From Schistocerca nitens (lineage: Eukaryota; Arthropoda; Insecta; Orthoptera; Acrididae): DNA of 64,000 bases. Position numbers and translations under genes: made by a program. The notes beneath the pieces were generated by a model, which saw only the letters and a list, made by a program, of their open reading frames with translations, searched no databases and had not been told where the DNA came from. How positions within the stretch are numbered: the stretch's first letter is position 1; every line of letters starts with the position of its first letter. Shown here one piece after another: positions 46,940 through 57,951 of this stretch. The DNA lies in the NCBI RefSeq assembly GCF_023898315.1, contig NC_064622.1:173620178-173684177 (forward strand), read 5' to 3'.

Positions 46940-48604
46940 GATCCCCTTTTTATGCAATGGTTTAACAACAGCTTATTTCAGTCTATCTGGAAAAATGCCA
47001 TGTTTCAGTGAGGTACTACATATGTGGCTGAGAATCATACTTATTTTTTGGGAACAAACTTTTAGTACTCTGTTGGAAACGCCATCAATTCCATGTGAGC
47101 TTTTACTTTTGAGTGAATTTATTATTTTCCTAATTTAAGTAGGAGAGGTGTGTTGAATTTCAATTTTATCAAAATGCATAGGTACTGCCTCTTCCATATA
47201 CTGCCTTGCATTTCCTAATGAATAGCTGGATCCCATTTTCTCTACAACACTTAAAAAATAATTATTAAAAATGTTTTCTACTTCTGACTTTTTGTTAACA
47301 AACTTTTCATTGTGTTTGATAGAAATACAGTCTTCCTGTACTCTCGGTTGCCCTGTTTCCCTTTTCACAATATTCCAAATTGTTCTAATTTTATTATCAG
47401 ATGTGCTAATCTCCGACATAATGCACATACTTCTGGACTTTTTAGTAACTTTTCTCAATACAGTGCAGTAGTTTTTATAAAGTTTCATTGTTTTGGGATC
47501 ATTACTCCTCCAAGCTATAAGATACATTTCCCTTTTCTGTTTACAAGATATTATTATCCTTTTAGTAAGCCATGGCTTTTTACATGGTTTCTTACAATTA
47601 TATTTCACTGTTTTTTTTTAGGGAAACTGTTTTCAAATATATTCAAAAAGATATCATGAAATAGGTCAAATTTTAAATCAGCATCACGTTCCCTGTACAC
47701 CTTACCCCGGTCTAACTGTTGCAAGCTTTCCCTAAAATTTTCAACTGTTAAATCGTTAGTGGAACGCACTATTTTGGAGGACTGTTTTGCATTACTGTAT
47801 GGAGCTATATCATATACTGTAACTAGCTGTGCATCGTGATCAGACAGACCTTTCTTAACAGGAAACGTTTTATTTGATTAAATTTATCTTCGTCTATGAA
47901 AATCCAGTGTGCTGCTTTTCTGTACCACCGAAGTAGAAAAATCAATAATTGATGTCAAATAGAAAGAACCAGGTAATACTTCAAGGTCAATCTTTCTATC
48001 AGACTCTCTCAGAAAATCTACTTTGAAATCCCCAGAATCAATAATTTGCTTTCCTTTGACTGACAGGCAGCACCACAAACAATCCAAGTTTTTCAAAAAT
48101 AGTCGAAAATTTCCCGATGGGGACCTATATATAGCTGCAGTTATAAAAGAGCAATTTTTTTAGTTTAAGCTCACAAGCATATGCTTCTATGTGTTGCTCT
48201 ACGGAAAATTTTTTAGTTTCCAAATTTTGCACACTATTACTGATTTTAAAATATATGGCAACTCTCTACATAGTGTCTCTACTTACACGTTCTGGAAACT
48301 TATGTCCACCTATATTTACCATTTTCATACGTGTGACTATATGATGTTCAGACAGGCGTAATACATCTATTCCACCCTCAGTTTCTTTGTGGAACCCTAA
48401 AGAAAGACATTTGTGGCCGTCCATTTGCTTCGAATAAGAGATCCACGCCTGGATACAATCATGAAGGCACTGACCGTACTGTCTCACAGTGTGGTAAATG
48501 CATTAGCAGTTATGGCAATTACTTTTAAAATAATGTACAGTTTATTTACTTCTATTCCATCTGTCTCGTTTTCATTTGAATTCTCCTTAGACATTTAGTG
48601 GTAT

Positions 48605-49008
48605 ATGTTGATTTTGTCTATAAAATGTGTCGCAAGTAGGGTTAGTAGTAAACGAGTAATAGATTTGAATGCCATTTCTGAGGTTGAACTTCTATTGCTT
48701 GGACAGCGAAAATGCGGGTGGTGTCAGAGGAATAAGTTTCTAAATGGTTGTAGATTATGTGTAAAGAATGTTCGCAGTTATTAAGTGTTCTCATTCTCAA
48801 ACGCTGTATAAATGTGAGCTGGGTAATTTGCACGCCGTGAGGTACGTTCCCTCAAGACATACACTTATTTTTCTAAATTAAATACTCGACTTGCTGTCTT
48901 AAACGTTTAACAAAAGATTAAATCTCTTAATGACAATATTATGGCAAGAGTTTTAAATGTTTAAGTTCGTTCAATAACTATATGATATACGGAAATCCAA
49001 ATGTTTGT
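48605..49008. other. No recognised feature
   Basis: Short AT-rich stretch between the LINE and a family 2 SINE. Confidence 0.35.
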
Positions 49009-49021
49009 TGCATCTGGAAGC

Positions 49022-49225
49022 TGCGGGATTAGCCGAGCGGCCTAAGGCGCTGCAGTCATGGACTGTGCGGCTGGTCCCGGCGGAGGTTCGAGTCCTCCCT
49101 CGGGAATGGGTGTGTGTGTTTGTCCTTAGGATAATTTAGGTTAAGTAGTGTGTAAGCTTAGGGGCTGATGACCTTAGCAGTTAAGTCCATATTTTATTTT
49201 ATTTTATTTTATTTTATTTTTTTTT
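49022..49225 (+). mobile_element. tRNA-derived SINE (family 2) with an (attttt/attttat) tail
   Basis: Head with gcgggattagccgagcgg. The usual tail after gttaagtcc is replaced by about 45 bp of attttattttatttt repeats. The flanks tgcatctggaagc (49009-49021) and tgcaactggaagc (49226-49238) are a 13-bp duplication with one mismatch, so the repeat tail lies inside the inserted unit. Confidence 0.93.
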
Positions 49226-49489
49226 TGCAACTGGAAGCGACTAGATAGTCAACCTGCTACTGGGAATTTGGCGACAGGGTGACAGTTTTAGCAGTTTATT
49301 AGCTCAAAAGTTGGTTGCGAAGAGAATAAAATTTTGTTTGTGAAACATTTGAAAATCATATTTTTTGATATAGATGGAACTGAAAGGTTAAGGACGAAAG
49401 TAACTTTCGCATGAAGAGTCTCTGCCAAGTAACATAGCTCGATGATACTCATCCTGTACATTGAAAGAACTGCTGCTTTATAGTATACA

Positions 49490-51797
49490 AGGTAACTGAA
49501 TGAAATACGCAATGAGGAGAACAGAAACGATACTTTTATTCAGAAACAACAATTACAATGTAATCAGCGCGAATCATGACACTCCTGTGGACATTACAGA
49601 TGACGGGACTTGGTTCTTAATAGGATGTGTGAGCACTACGGACAGAAACGCGTGCACTGAACGGTGCCTCCATGCTGCGCTCAAAGTAGTAAACGACTTC
49701 TTGTGATAGGACGTTCCAGCCCTCCACCAGTGCGGTTGACAACTGCTGGATGGTCTTTGGTGCATCTGGATTCGCTGCAGTACGTCATCCCAACGTATCC
49801 CACAAGTGTTCGATGGGAATTAAGACGGGAGAATGGGCAGGCCAGTCTTTTAGACGAATATCCTCTCGTTGTATGGGCTCACTCACCTGCGCTATTCGAT
49901 TCGGTCGTCCACTGTCATCCGTGAAACTGAAGTCAGAGCTGAAAGCATCAACCAAAAAGACGCACATGGGGAAGAGTACAGTGTCACAATAACACTGACT
50001 GGTGAGTGTGCAGTGTTCAAAAATTAAGAGTTCCTCCCAAGCAACATTATGTGTCCCTCACGCCATAGCACCTGGACCATCAAAACGATCATGGTCGACA
50101 ATGTTCTCGGGTGCATTGCGTGTTGCCACCTCTCACCATGTGAGGGTCCATTCCAAATCACTACCCTGACAGAATCTTCTCTCTTCCGAAAAGTGCACAC
50201 AAGCCCACTCGTCGTTGGTCCACTCCCTACGCTCTTGCCACCATCAGAAACTTTTCCGAAGATTTGCGAGTGTCAACGGATTAGTTGGTTGGTTTGGGGT
50301 ACAAAGGGACCAAACTACAGGATCATCAGTCCCTTTTTCCTGACGTAAACAAGGCTGAAGGTAAAATAACACCCAAAGTACGTTTGGGAAAGTAAAAGGG
50401 GGAAAAGAAATGGTGAACCTCCCCGAAAGAGAAAACGAAAGGAACGAACAAAAAAAATTTAAACGGACACCACAAGGAAAAGTAGGGGAAGGTATTAAAA
50501 CCGTAGAGCAGATGGTCTGGGTTCGCTGATCGCAAGAATAAAAGAGGATGAGCCAGCCACTCTGCAACACACTAAAATATCCATCCCAAAAAGACAAGGT
50601 GAGATGACATGAAGGGAAAAGACGAACACCAAGACAAACAAATGCAAAGAAAAGGGTGACAGAGTTAAAATGGAGAGAGGGTGGAGGCCTCAGAGAGAAG
50701 GCCAAATCTCCACCCTTAAATGGTACCATAAAAAACCTCTCACGAATAAAACGTAAAACTAAATCTGCTGTTGAGGTACTGTCGTCCAACACCGAAGGTA
50801 GGGTGCTGGTAAGGTTAAAAGCCCGCCGCAGAGCGGCTAAAATTGGGCAGTCCAGCTAGATGTGGACGAAGTTATATCGAAGGGACAGCGACACCGAGGT
50901 GGGACTCGCGACGGAGGAGGTGACCGCCTGTTAGCCACATATGGCCAATGCGGTGCCGGCAAGGACAACAGATTCCCTGCGAGTGGCTCGCATGGATGAC
51001 CGCCACACATTCGTTGCCTCCTTGACAGCACGGAGTTCATTTGGTGTAATCAGGGCGCGCTATTAAGTATCCCAGATCACGAAAACTTTGTGGCGGAAGA
51101 CCGATCGCAAATCGGTCTCCGTCAGGCGAATCTCCAGAGATGGTTTACTGGTGGCCTATTTGGCCAGGCAGTCAGCAAGTTCATTGCCTTGTATCTCGAC
51201 ATGTCCTAGGGTCCATTGTCCATTGTTGTAAACAACGTATTAGTCGCCGGACAAGAGACCAGTTCCAAACAGTGGCCGTGCTACCGTGGAGCCGAGATTC
51301 AGTGCACTGCAGTCCAGTTAAATGTGGCTGCATCTGTAAACGCTATTTGACGAGGGTTTCTTCTTGCCTGATGCAAAATGTAGCTGTCGGTTGTTGCTAT
51401 AGTTGACCATAGTCGATGACCTTCTCTCCTTGAGCCAACTGTCCCTCTGGCTCGGAAAACTCCCCAATCACGCGAAAGAATGCTGTGAACAGTGTCAAAT
51501 TCCTGGGCTACATTCGTTCCACCTCGTCCATCTTCCTGATGATTCTTCCGCGTGTGAAGTCATTCAAATATTGTCCCTAGGTTAAGCTGTAATGAAAACA
51601 CCACTGCAGTGCGGAGTAACTGCTCGCTTATTGACACACAGTCTTTGCCCGCTAATTCAACTATTTCGTGTTGTGTCGCCAGCCTCATTTGCCTCTATAG
51701 TTACGGTTATATCACGCCATGTGACGCCCAACTTTCTGTGCACAGCTGGGAGACTTCTGGCGACACGTTCCCGCAATTTTATTCAGTACCACCGAGT
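49490..51797 (-). mobile_element. Tc1-like DNA transposon, interrupted by a LINE
   Basis: The two halves, 49490-50284 and 51233-51797, belong together. Ends share ggta(a)ctgaat(g/a)aaat. The right half holds the N-terminal DNA-binding part on the minus strand (DFTRGRIIRKM, VAQEFDTVHSILSR). The left half holds DDSGRPNRIAQV (second motif, aspartate kept) and DWPAHSPVLIPIEHLWDTLG (third motif, glutamate kept) at 49785-49967. Stops and frameshifts are present throughout. The LINE insertion shows an 11-bp duplication. Confidence 0.8.
50285..51232 (-). mobile_element. LINE (I/R1-like) 3' part with RNase H, 5'-truncated, inside a Tc1-like element
   Basis: The minus strand at about 51215-51150 reads WTLGHVEIQGNELADCLAK, the conserved end of a LINE RNase H domain. 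Near 50840-50760 it reads LDCPILAALRRAFNLTSTLP and ADLVLRFIRE, the C-terminal region of I/R1-type ORF2. The 3' end is ccccaaaccaaccaac-type. The flanks caacggattag (50274-50284) and caacgtattag (51233-51243) are an 11-bp duplication with one mismatch. The long frame 50244-50792 is mostly 3'-end sequence without function. Confidence 0.85.
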
Positions 51798-51803
51798 AGT
51801 TAA

Positions 51804-53117
51804 TACGAGGGTTGGAACTTGAATAGTGGCAACGATTTATTCACAACCGATACAGAAGAGTTACATGTTTTCACCTGTTGCTGTCCCTCAAAGTAGTCAC
51901 CAGCGTTGTGTAGAACCCCTTGCCAGCAATGTGAAAGGCGTAGTATACCGTTAGCAGATCCTGTTCTGTTGATGGTACGAGTGGAGCGGTCTACTGCTTG
52001 TTGAATCTCGGGAACAGTTCAGAAGCGAATGCCATGAAGAGGTTCCTTCATCTTCGGAATCAAATCAGAGTCACAAGGTCTTAAGTCCGGGGAGTATGGT
52101 GGACGGTACAGTACTTGCCAGTCCCATCGACCGAACAGAACAGCCACAGCTTGCGTTGTATACGCCCGCGCATTGTGGTGCAAAATGCTGGGTGGGTTGC
52201 GCAGAAAGGGTCGCCGCTTCCTTAGCAAAGCTGTCGCAGGTGATGCTCCAAAAACGAACACTAATACTGTGCATTGTCTGACGTGGAGGCACGTAATGAT
52301 TTAGGGTAACACCATCACAGTTGTACACGAGAATCACCATAACTTTGCCAATACTGACGCACTTTCGACTATCGCGGCGACCTATAATGACGTCATTCTT
52401 TGGATTGATGCTTCAGTTGTAGCTGGTACGAAGTGGCCCATGTCTAATCCAGTGTTACGAGACGGCGTAAGAAAGCCTCTCCTTCGCGCTCATAGCGCTC
52501 CAAGTGCGTCTGAACAGCGTCGTAACGCTTACACTTCTGCATTTCCGTCAAGTCATGCGGAACCCAACGTGATGCAATTTTTCGCATGTCCAGGCGTTCC
52601 TTCAGGGTGTGAAGCACAGTCGTATGGGCTAATCTGGTTTCGTGGGCGAGCTGACGAAACGTGTGGCGTCGATCACGGTACACTAACGCGGCAACAGCAC
52701 GTACGTCTCCTTCAGAGACGATAGGACGGCCTGCCCGATGCATGTCTGCCACAGTTTGCCGACCTTCGTTGAAGGCTTTTACCCAACGTGGCACTGTTCT
52801 GTACGGCAACGCCGATTCCCTGCACGCCTTTTGAAGACCTTGATGACACTGTCGTGCTGTACGACCTCTGGCACATTCAATCTTGATCCAACTCCGTTGT
52901 TCCTGATTCGAAAACGTAATGACACAGTTACGTTAGACCGCTCACTCACAAGTTTTTCCATCGATTGTGGGCGCGCCGGTGACGTGGGACGGGCGATGCC
53001 AATTGCTCGGAGATAAGGTAGGTATGTCAACCACGTTTGCTATCAGTGACAATAGTGGATTCCATTGCATAGGGTGTCCACAGCAGTATTACCACTATTT
53101 AAGTTCCAACATACGTA
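51804..53117 (-). mobile_element. mariner-like element, decayed
   Basis: Left end tacgagggttggaacttgaa and right end, reverse-complemented, tacgtatgttggaacttaaa, both leading into tagtgg, with TA at 51804-51805 and 53116-53117. The minus-strand transposase has GRPIVSEGDVRAVAALVYRD and ASRWVPHDLTEMQK (52444-52809). The first catalytic motif is VTLD followed directly by a stop where glutamate is expected. The second motif reads SILHHNARAYT (aspartate replaced by histidine). The third reads PYSPDLRPCDSDLIPK (aspartate present). Several frameshifts. Confidence 0.93.
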
Positions 53118-53121
53118 CCTT

Positions 53122-54625
53122 ACTTCTACATCTACAACTACATCTACATCTATACGGATACTCTGCAAATCACACTTAACTGCTTGGCAGACGGTTCATC
53201 GAACCATCTTCACAATAATTCTCTATTGTTCCACTCTCGAACAGAGCGCGGAAAAAACGAACACTTTTCCGTATGAGCTCTGATTTCCGTTATTTTATTA
53301 TGATGATCGTGCCTCGCTATGTAGGTCTGCGTCAACAAAATATTTTCACATTCGGAGGATAAAGTTGGTGCTTGAAATTTCGTGAGATGATCCCGGCGCA
53401 ACGAGGAACGCCTTTGTTTTAATTATGACCATCCTAAATCCCGTATCATGACCGTGACACTCTCTCCCCTATTTCTCGATAATACAAAACGTGCTGCTCT
53501 TCTTTGAACATTCAATATGTAGTCCGTTAATCCTATGCAGTAAAGATCCGACACCACGTAGCAGTGCCCCAAAATATGACGGACAAGAGTGGCGTAAATC
53601 TGTAAATTTGTGGTAAGATATTATGGGACCAAACTGCTTAGGTCATCCGTCCCTAAGCCTACACGCTACTTAATGTAACTTAAACGAACTTACGCTATGG
53701 ACAACACACACACACCCATGCCCGAGGGAGAACTCGAACCCCCGACGGGGACAGCCGCGCGAAGCGTAGTGCAGGCACACTGTTTAGCAGATCTGTTGCA
53801 TCCTGTAAGTGTTCTTCGAATAAATCGCAGACATAATTTCGCGTTCCCCACAACATTTTATATGTGTTCTTTCCAATTTAATTTGTCAGTAATCGTAATT
53901 CCGAGGCATTTAGTAGAATTTATGTCCTTTAGATGTGATTGACTTATCGTGTAACCGCAGTTTAACGTATTCCTTTCAGCACTCACGTGGAAGACCTCAC
54001 ACTTTTCATTATTTAGGGTCACTTGCAATTTTCGCAACATACAGATAGCTTTTATAAATGGTTTATCAATTTTTTTAATCTTCTGATGATTTTGCTAGAC
54101 GATAAACGACTTCATCATCTGCAAACAACCTAATACGGCTACTCACATTGTCTCCTAAATCGTTTATGTAGATAAAAGGGCCCATAACGCTACCTTGTGC
54201 AACGCCATAAATCGCCTCTATTTCATTCGATGATTTTCCGTCAGTTTACTACGAACTGTAAAATCTCTGACAGAAAACCACCAATCTGGTCGCATAACTC
54301 AGACGGTATTCCATAAGCACGCAATTTGATTACAAGCCGCTTCTGAGGTACAGTATTGAAAGCCTTCTGGAAATCTATAAATACTGAATCAATTCGAAAT
54401 CCCTTGTCAATAGCACTCAACACTTCCTGCGAGTAAAGAGATCGTTCTGTTTCACAAGAACGACGTTTCCTAAATCCGTGTTGACTGTGTGTCAGTAGAC
54501 CGTTCTCTTCGAGGTAATTAATAATGTATGAACACAATATACGTTCCACAATCCTGTTGCATTTGAGTGTTATTGATACGGGCCTGTAATTTTGAGATCT
54601 GGTGGCAGTCAAGGGAAGGCAGTAT
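53122..54625 (-). mobile_element. LINE (CR1-like) 3' half, interrupted by a SINE
   Basis: The 3' end is a degenerate (ctacat)n run at 53122-53155. The minus strand encodes reverse transcriptase: NYRPVSITLKCNRIVERILC, LTHSQHGFRKRRSCETE, SVFIDFQKAFNTVPQKRL (54241-54612), then LNNEKCEVFHVSAERN and KCLGITITDKLNWKEHI (53858-54040). Frameshifts and stops occur between. The RT motif with two aspartates (YADD region, near 54110) is damaged. The copy leaving the window at 63411 is from the same family. Confidence 0.87.
53606..53785 (-). mobile_element. tRNA-derived SINE (family 4) inside a LINE
   Basis: The minus strand has gggggttcgagttctccctc (box B), gcatgggtgtgtg, and a tail ttggtcccataatatctta. 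The boundary is approximate and no target duplication was resolved. Confidence 0.8.
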
Positions 54626-54629
54626 TCGG

Positions 54630-56180
54630 TTACGATTGTGGACGGGGCCTTAATCAGCTACTATTGGTTGTCTATTACAGTTACACACAATTTATTTTAA
54701 ACCAGTAATTCCAGGCTCGACAATAAATAAAAAACACCACACGTTGCTAATGAAGGAATAAACAACAGTGTAGATGATAGTACTTTCAGTGAGTTAAAAT
54801 TTAGCAAATCACCATTAAATACACATACAACAGATAATGTTTTAAAAGCAAGTCACTGTGATCTCGGCAGATGGCCATACACGCCAGGAATGGCAATAAA
54901 TTAAGAACTGTTTAAAACTCACTGCAACTTACAAATTACAGGTACTGAAATATTAAAGATAAGTCGCCACAAACACAGCAGACGGCATCAGACGCCAGGA
55001 ATGGCAGTAAATAAGGTTTTAAAGGCTTACTGCGTAAATACAAATACCAAATTAGAATTTTTAGGCAAGCGACTACAATCACGGCTGAAGACCGTACACG
55101 CCAGGAACGGCAATATTTATAAAAAAAATTTGAAGCCTATTGTAAAACATCAAATACAACAGCAAAAGTTAATTGAGAAAACAAGCAACTGATCCAGATG
55201 GTGCTCCAGGAATCGACCTCTGAGAAGGTCCGCCAACAAACACTTTCGCGAGCGATGAGATAGGCAGCCAAGAGTTGCATTCACTTCACAAGATGGTAAC
55301 TCAGACTAGTGGCAGTCTAACGAATGACTAATGATAATCTTGCTGAAGCTACCTTACGTCCGATAAACCAAATGCAACGATTGAATAATACGCCAAAGCC
55401 GGAACCGACGGTCTGCACTACGTCCCCAGAATACTGTATTTAGAGTCCCCGGAACGAGAAAGGAATCATTACCACCAGAGTAGAGGAATCACCAACTGGC
55501 TACAATCAAGAAAGCTGTCAAAACTACACGCCTTACCGGACAACAGCGGCAAGGCAAGAAAATGTACACTGCCGTTACATACACTAACCCCAGGGCAGGT
55601 AACTGGGGCGTTAGCGTTCACCACGCAAGAAAAATTACAGGTGGTTGAACTTAGCAAATGGTAACAAGTTGAACGCATTAAATAGTAATAAGAAGCCGAG
55701 GAAAGCTAGTCAGATCCGCCTTCCCCAAGCATCACACTCGCTGCTCTTCGCCTTGGCGACACTACGAGCAGCAACACGAACCCAAGTCACTGGATAATAG
55801 CATGATATCACAATGGTGTAGTTTTCTCTAGTTGGATTGAAATGCACTCATCTTAAGGCTTGCTGGATCCGGTTTATGACGAGGTCGTGTACCCTCGTGA
55901 CCACAGCCCTTCCATCCGGCAGTCCATGCGTGCCGCCAGCGGTCCCGGTGTGTTCTTCCACTGCACGGACCTCACTTCTCCTCAGTCCCCAACCGAACCC
56001 ACTCACACGACCCGGCAAAACAACGACGTCGCTCCAGAGATAGGGCAGCAGTTACTGCATATCGATAGCCGCCGCTGCTGCCACTATCGGGTAGGCAACG
56101 CTTGAGAGACTGAGTGGCGCCAGTCAAAACGAGAAGAAGACAAACAACGGCAACCATGCCAACTAAACGATACCGTCTGG
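54630..56180. other. Unidentified non-coding block with a three-unit tandem repeat
   Basis: No recognisable coding domain. Three diverged repeat units lie at 54850-55190 (annotated separately). The rest, to 56180, is unassigned, with a GC-richer part at about 55860-56150. Confidence 0.4.
54850..55190 (+). repeat. Three diverged tandem units of about 111-116 bp
   Basis: Units start at 54850 (aagtcac), 54961 (aagtcgc) and 55077 (aagcgac). Each contains a conserved core near its middle: acacgccaggaatggcaata, agacgccaggaatggcagta and acacgccaggaacggcaata. The flanking positions are shared in order but diverged. Confidence 0.75.
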
Positions 56181-56187
56181 CCTCCAA

Positions 56188-57085
56188 GTTGTTCTTGTTG
56201 TGGTCTTCAGTCCTGAGACTGGTTTGATGCGTCTCTCCATGCTACTCTATCCTGTGCAAGCTTCTTCATCTCCCAGTACCTACTGCAGCCTACATCCTTT
56301 TGAATCTGCTAAGTGTATTTATCTCTTGGTCTTCCTCTACGATTTTTACCCTCCACGCTGCCCTCCAGTACTAAATTGGTAGCCGGCCCTTGTGGCCGAG
56401 CGGTTCTAGGCGGTACAGTCTGGAACCGCGCGACCACTATGGTCGCAGGTTTGAATCCTTCCGCGGGCATGGGTGTGTGTGAGGTACTTAGGTTAGTTAG
56501 GTTTAAGTAGTTCTAAGTTATAGGGGACTGATGACCTCAGATGTTAAGTCCCATAGTGCTCAGAGGCATTTGAACCATTTGAACCACTAAATTGGTGATT
56601 CATTAATGCCTCAGAACATGTCCTACTAACAGATCCCGTCTTCTAGTCAAGTTGTGCCACAAACTCCTCCCCAATTCTATTCAATACTTCATTATTAGTT
56701 ACGTGATCTACCCATCTAATCTTCAGCATTCTTCTGTAGCACCACATTTCGAAAGCTTCTATTCTCTTCTGGTTTAAACTATTTATCGTCCATGTTTCAC
56801 TTCCATACATGGCTACACTCCATACAAATACTTTCAGAAACGACTTCCTGACACTTAAATCTATACTCGATGTTAACAAATTTCTCTTCTTCAGAAACGT
56901 TTTCCTTCCCATTGCCAGTCTACATTTTATATCCTCTCTACTTCGACCATCATCAGTGATTTTGCTCCCCAAATAGCAAAACTCCTTTACTACTTTAAGT
57001 GTCTCATTTCCTAATCTAATTCCCTGAGCATCACCCGACTTAATTCGACTACATTCCATTATCCTAGTTTTGCTTTTGTTGATGC
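56188..57085 (-). mobile_element. LINE (RTE-like) 3' part, 5'-truncated, interrupted by a SINE
   Basis: The minus-strand frame from about 57070 to 56643 reads KSKTRIMECSRIK, VKEFCYLGSKITDDGRS, LAMGRKTFLKKRNLLTSSI, FVWSVAMYGSETWTI, EAFEMWCYRRMLKIRWVDHV. This is the C-terminal half of an RTE-type reverse transcriptase region as known from insect LINEs. It reads without a stop for about 140 codons, then to the 3' end near 56190. The flanks cctccaa at 56181-56187 and 57086-57092 are a likely 7-bp duplication. The first 20 codons of the 164-codon frame are flanking DNA. Confidence 0.87.
56381..56585 (+). mobile_element. tRNA-derived SINE (family 1) inside an RTE-like LINE
   Basis: Full-length head (tggccgagcggttctaggcg) and tail. 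A perfect 11-bp duplication, actaaattggt, lies at 56370-56380 and 56586-56596. Confidence 0.95.
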
Positions 57086-57434
57086 CCTCCAACAGATGGC
57101 AGAAACCTACAAACAGCACCAACGCGAGCCGCAGCATGGCTCAAATTTACTGAATTACTCCTATTGCCTTTCTCGAATATTGGCGGGACATGTGCAACTT
57201 TATATCTTCCTTACGTTTTATAGATCAGTGTTTATTGCTGTCTCTAATAAGTATGTTCATTTTTAGTCGCCTTAATTGCTGCTTGTGACACAAATAAAAA
57301 AATCTATCTCACGTGGATAGGTACTTGGAACGGAGGTGAAATTTCTCAGCCCAATATGAAGCTCAGCAGCCACTGGTATCACCCATTGGTGATCTAGAGA
57401 ACTGCCAGCAACTATTTCGTTTCTGGGCTGGTGT

Positions 57435-57860
57435 TGGACGCTCCCGCGCCGTGGCGCTACGAAGCGACGCGGACGCCGCCGCCGCCGACACGGACGCCGC
57501 CGCCGACGACGCGCAGCTGATGGCGCGACCCAGTTCCCGCGCCAGATCCGCCGCCGCGTATTCCGATCACACGCCCGCGACGCGCCTAATGGCCGCGCGG
57601 CATTCGCCGGCACGCCCGCACGTGCGTGGCGCGAAGGGGTTGCGTTGCTTCCTTTGTGGCGGCGCGGCCGCTCGCTGCCCGGATTAGCGCCGTATCTGCG
57701 TGTCGCTGCCGCTGCCACTGCCGCTGCCGCGCGGGCCGTCATAACAGGAGCGAGCTGCAGCCGCCGGAGCCGTCGCCCTCGTCCCCGAGTGCTGCTACAC
57801 GGGCGGGACGGCCGCTGATGTCTGTGCGTACTGGGAGGGCTGAAGGCGTGTCTCAGAGAT
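57435..57860. promoter_or_regulatory. CpG island-like block, possible promoter and first exon
   Basis: About 420 bp of very CpG-dense sequence (gacgcggacgccgccgccgc and many similar) inside AT-rich flanks. Reading frames are open on both strands over it (minus 57272-57742, plus 57451-57687), as expected from GC-rich DNA, so they are not evidence for a protein. It is the best candidate in the window for a host regulatory region or 5' exon. I see no clear TATA box or splice donor that settles orientation. Confidence 0.45.
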
Positions 57861-57951
57861 TAACAACCATCTGATGTGACATTTGCACAACTAGTCACCA
57901 AAACTGTAACTCTATGAAGGCGCCATCCAACAAACCGTGAGTTGGCGTTAA

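Larger units (their letters stand above)
46205..48600 (-). mobile_element. LINE (CR1/Jockey-like) lacking its reverse transcriptase palm
   Basis: The 3' tail is a (tatg)n microsatellite at 46206-46237. From the right, the minus strand encodes an endonuclease-like region (LRLSEHHIVTRMKMVNIGGHK at 48300-48420, SGDFKVDFLRESDRK at about 48000, like the GDFN motif of APE nucleases). A linker follows at 47135-47608 (KPWLTKRIIISCKQKREMYL, IRTIWNIVKRETGQ), then the start of the RT domain near 46960-47100. The catalytic RT palm is absent. Between 46560 and 46940 lies foreign material (a hammerhead-like retroelement end and a SINE fragment). The 46320-46560 part is the LINE's own 3' end. Confidence 0.8.

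Noticed and set aside
50244..50792. 182-codon minus-strand frame, the second longest in the window.
   Set aside because: It covers the LINE C-terminal tail and then the LINE 3' non-coding end. The Phe/Ser/Pro-rich part is not a known protein.
57272..57742. 156-codon minus-strand frame rich in Arg and Ala.
   Set aside because: It lies over the CpG block, where all frames stay open. No domain and no splice context.
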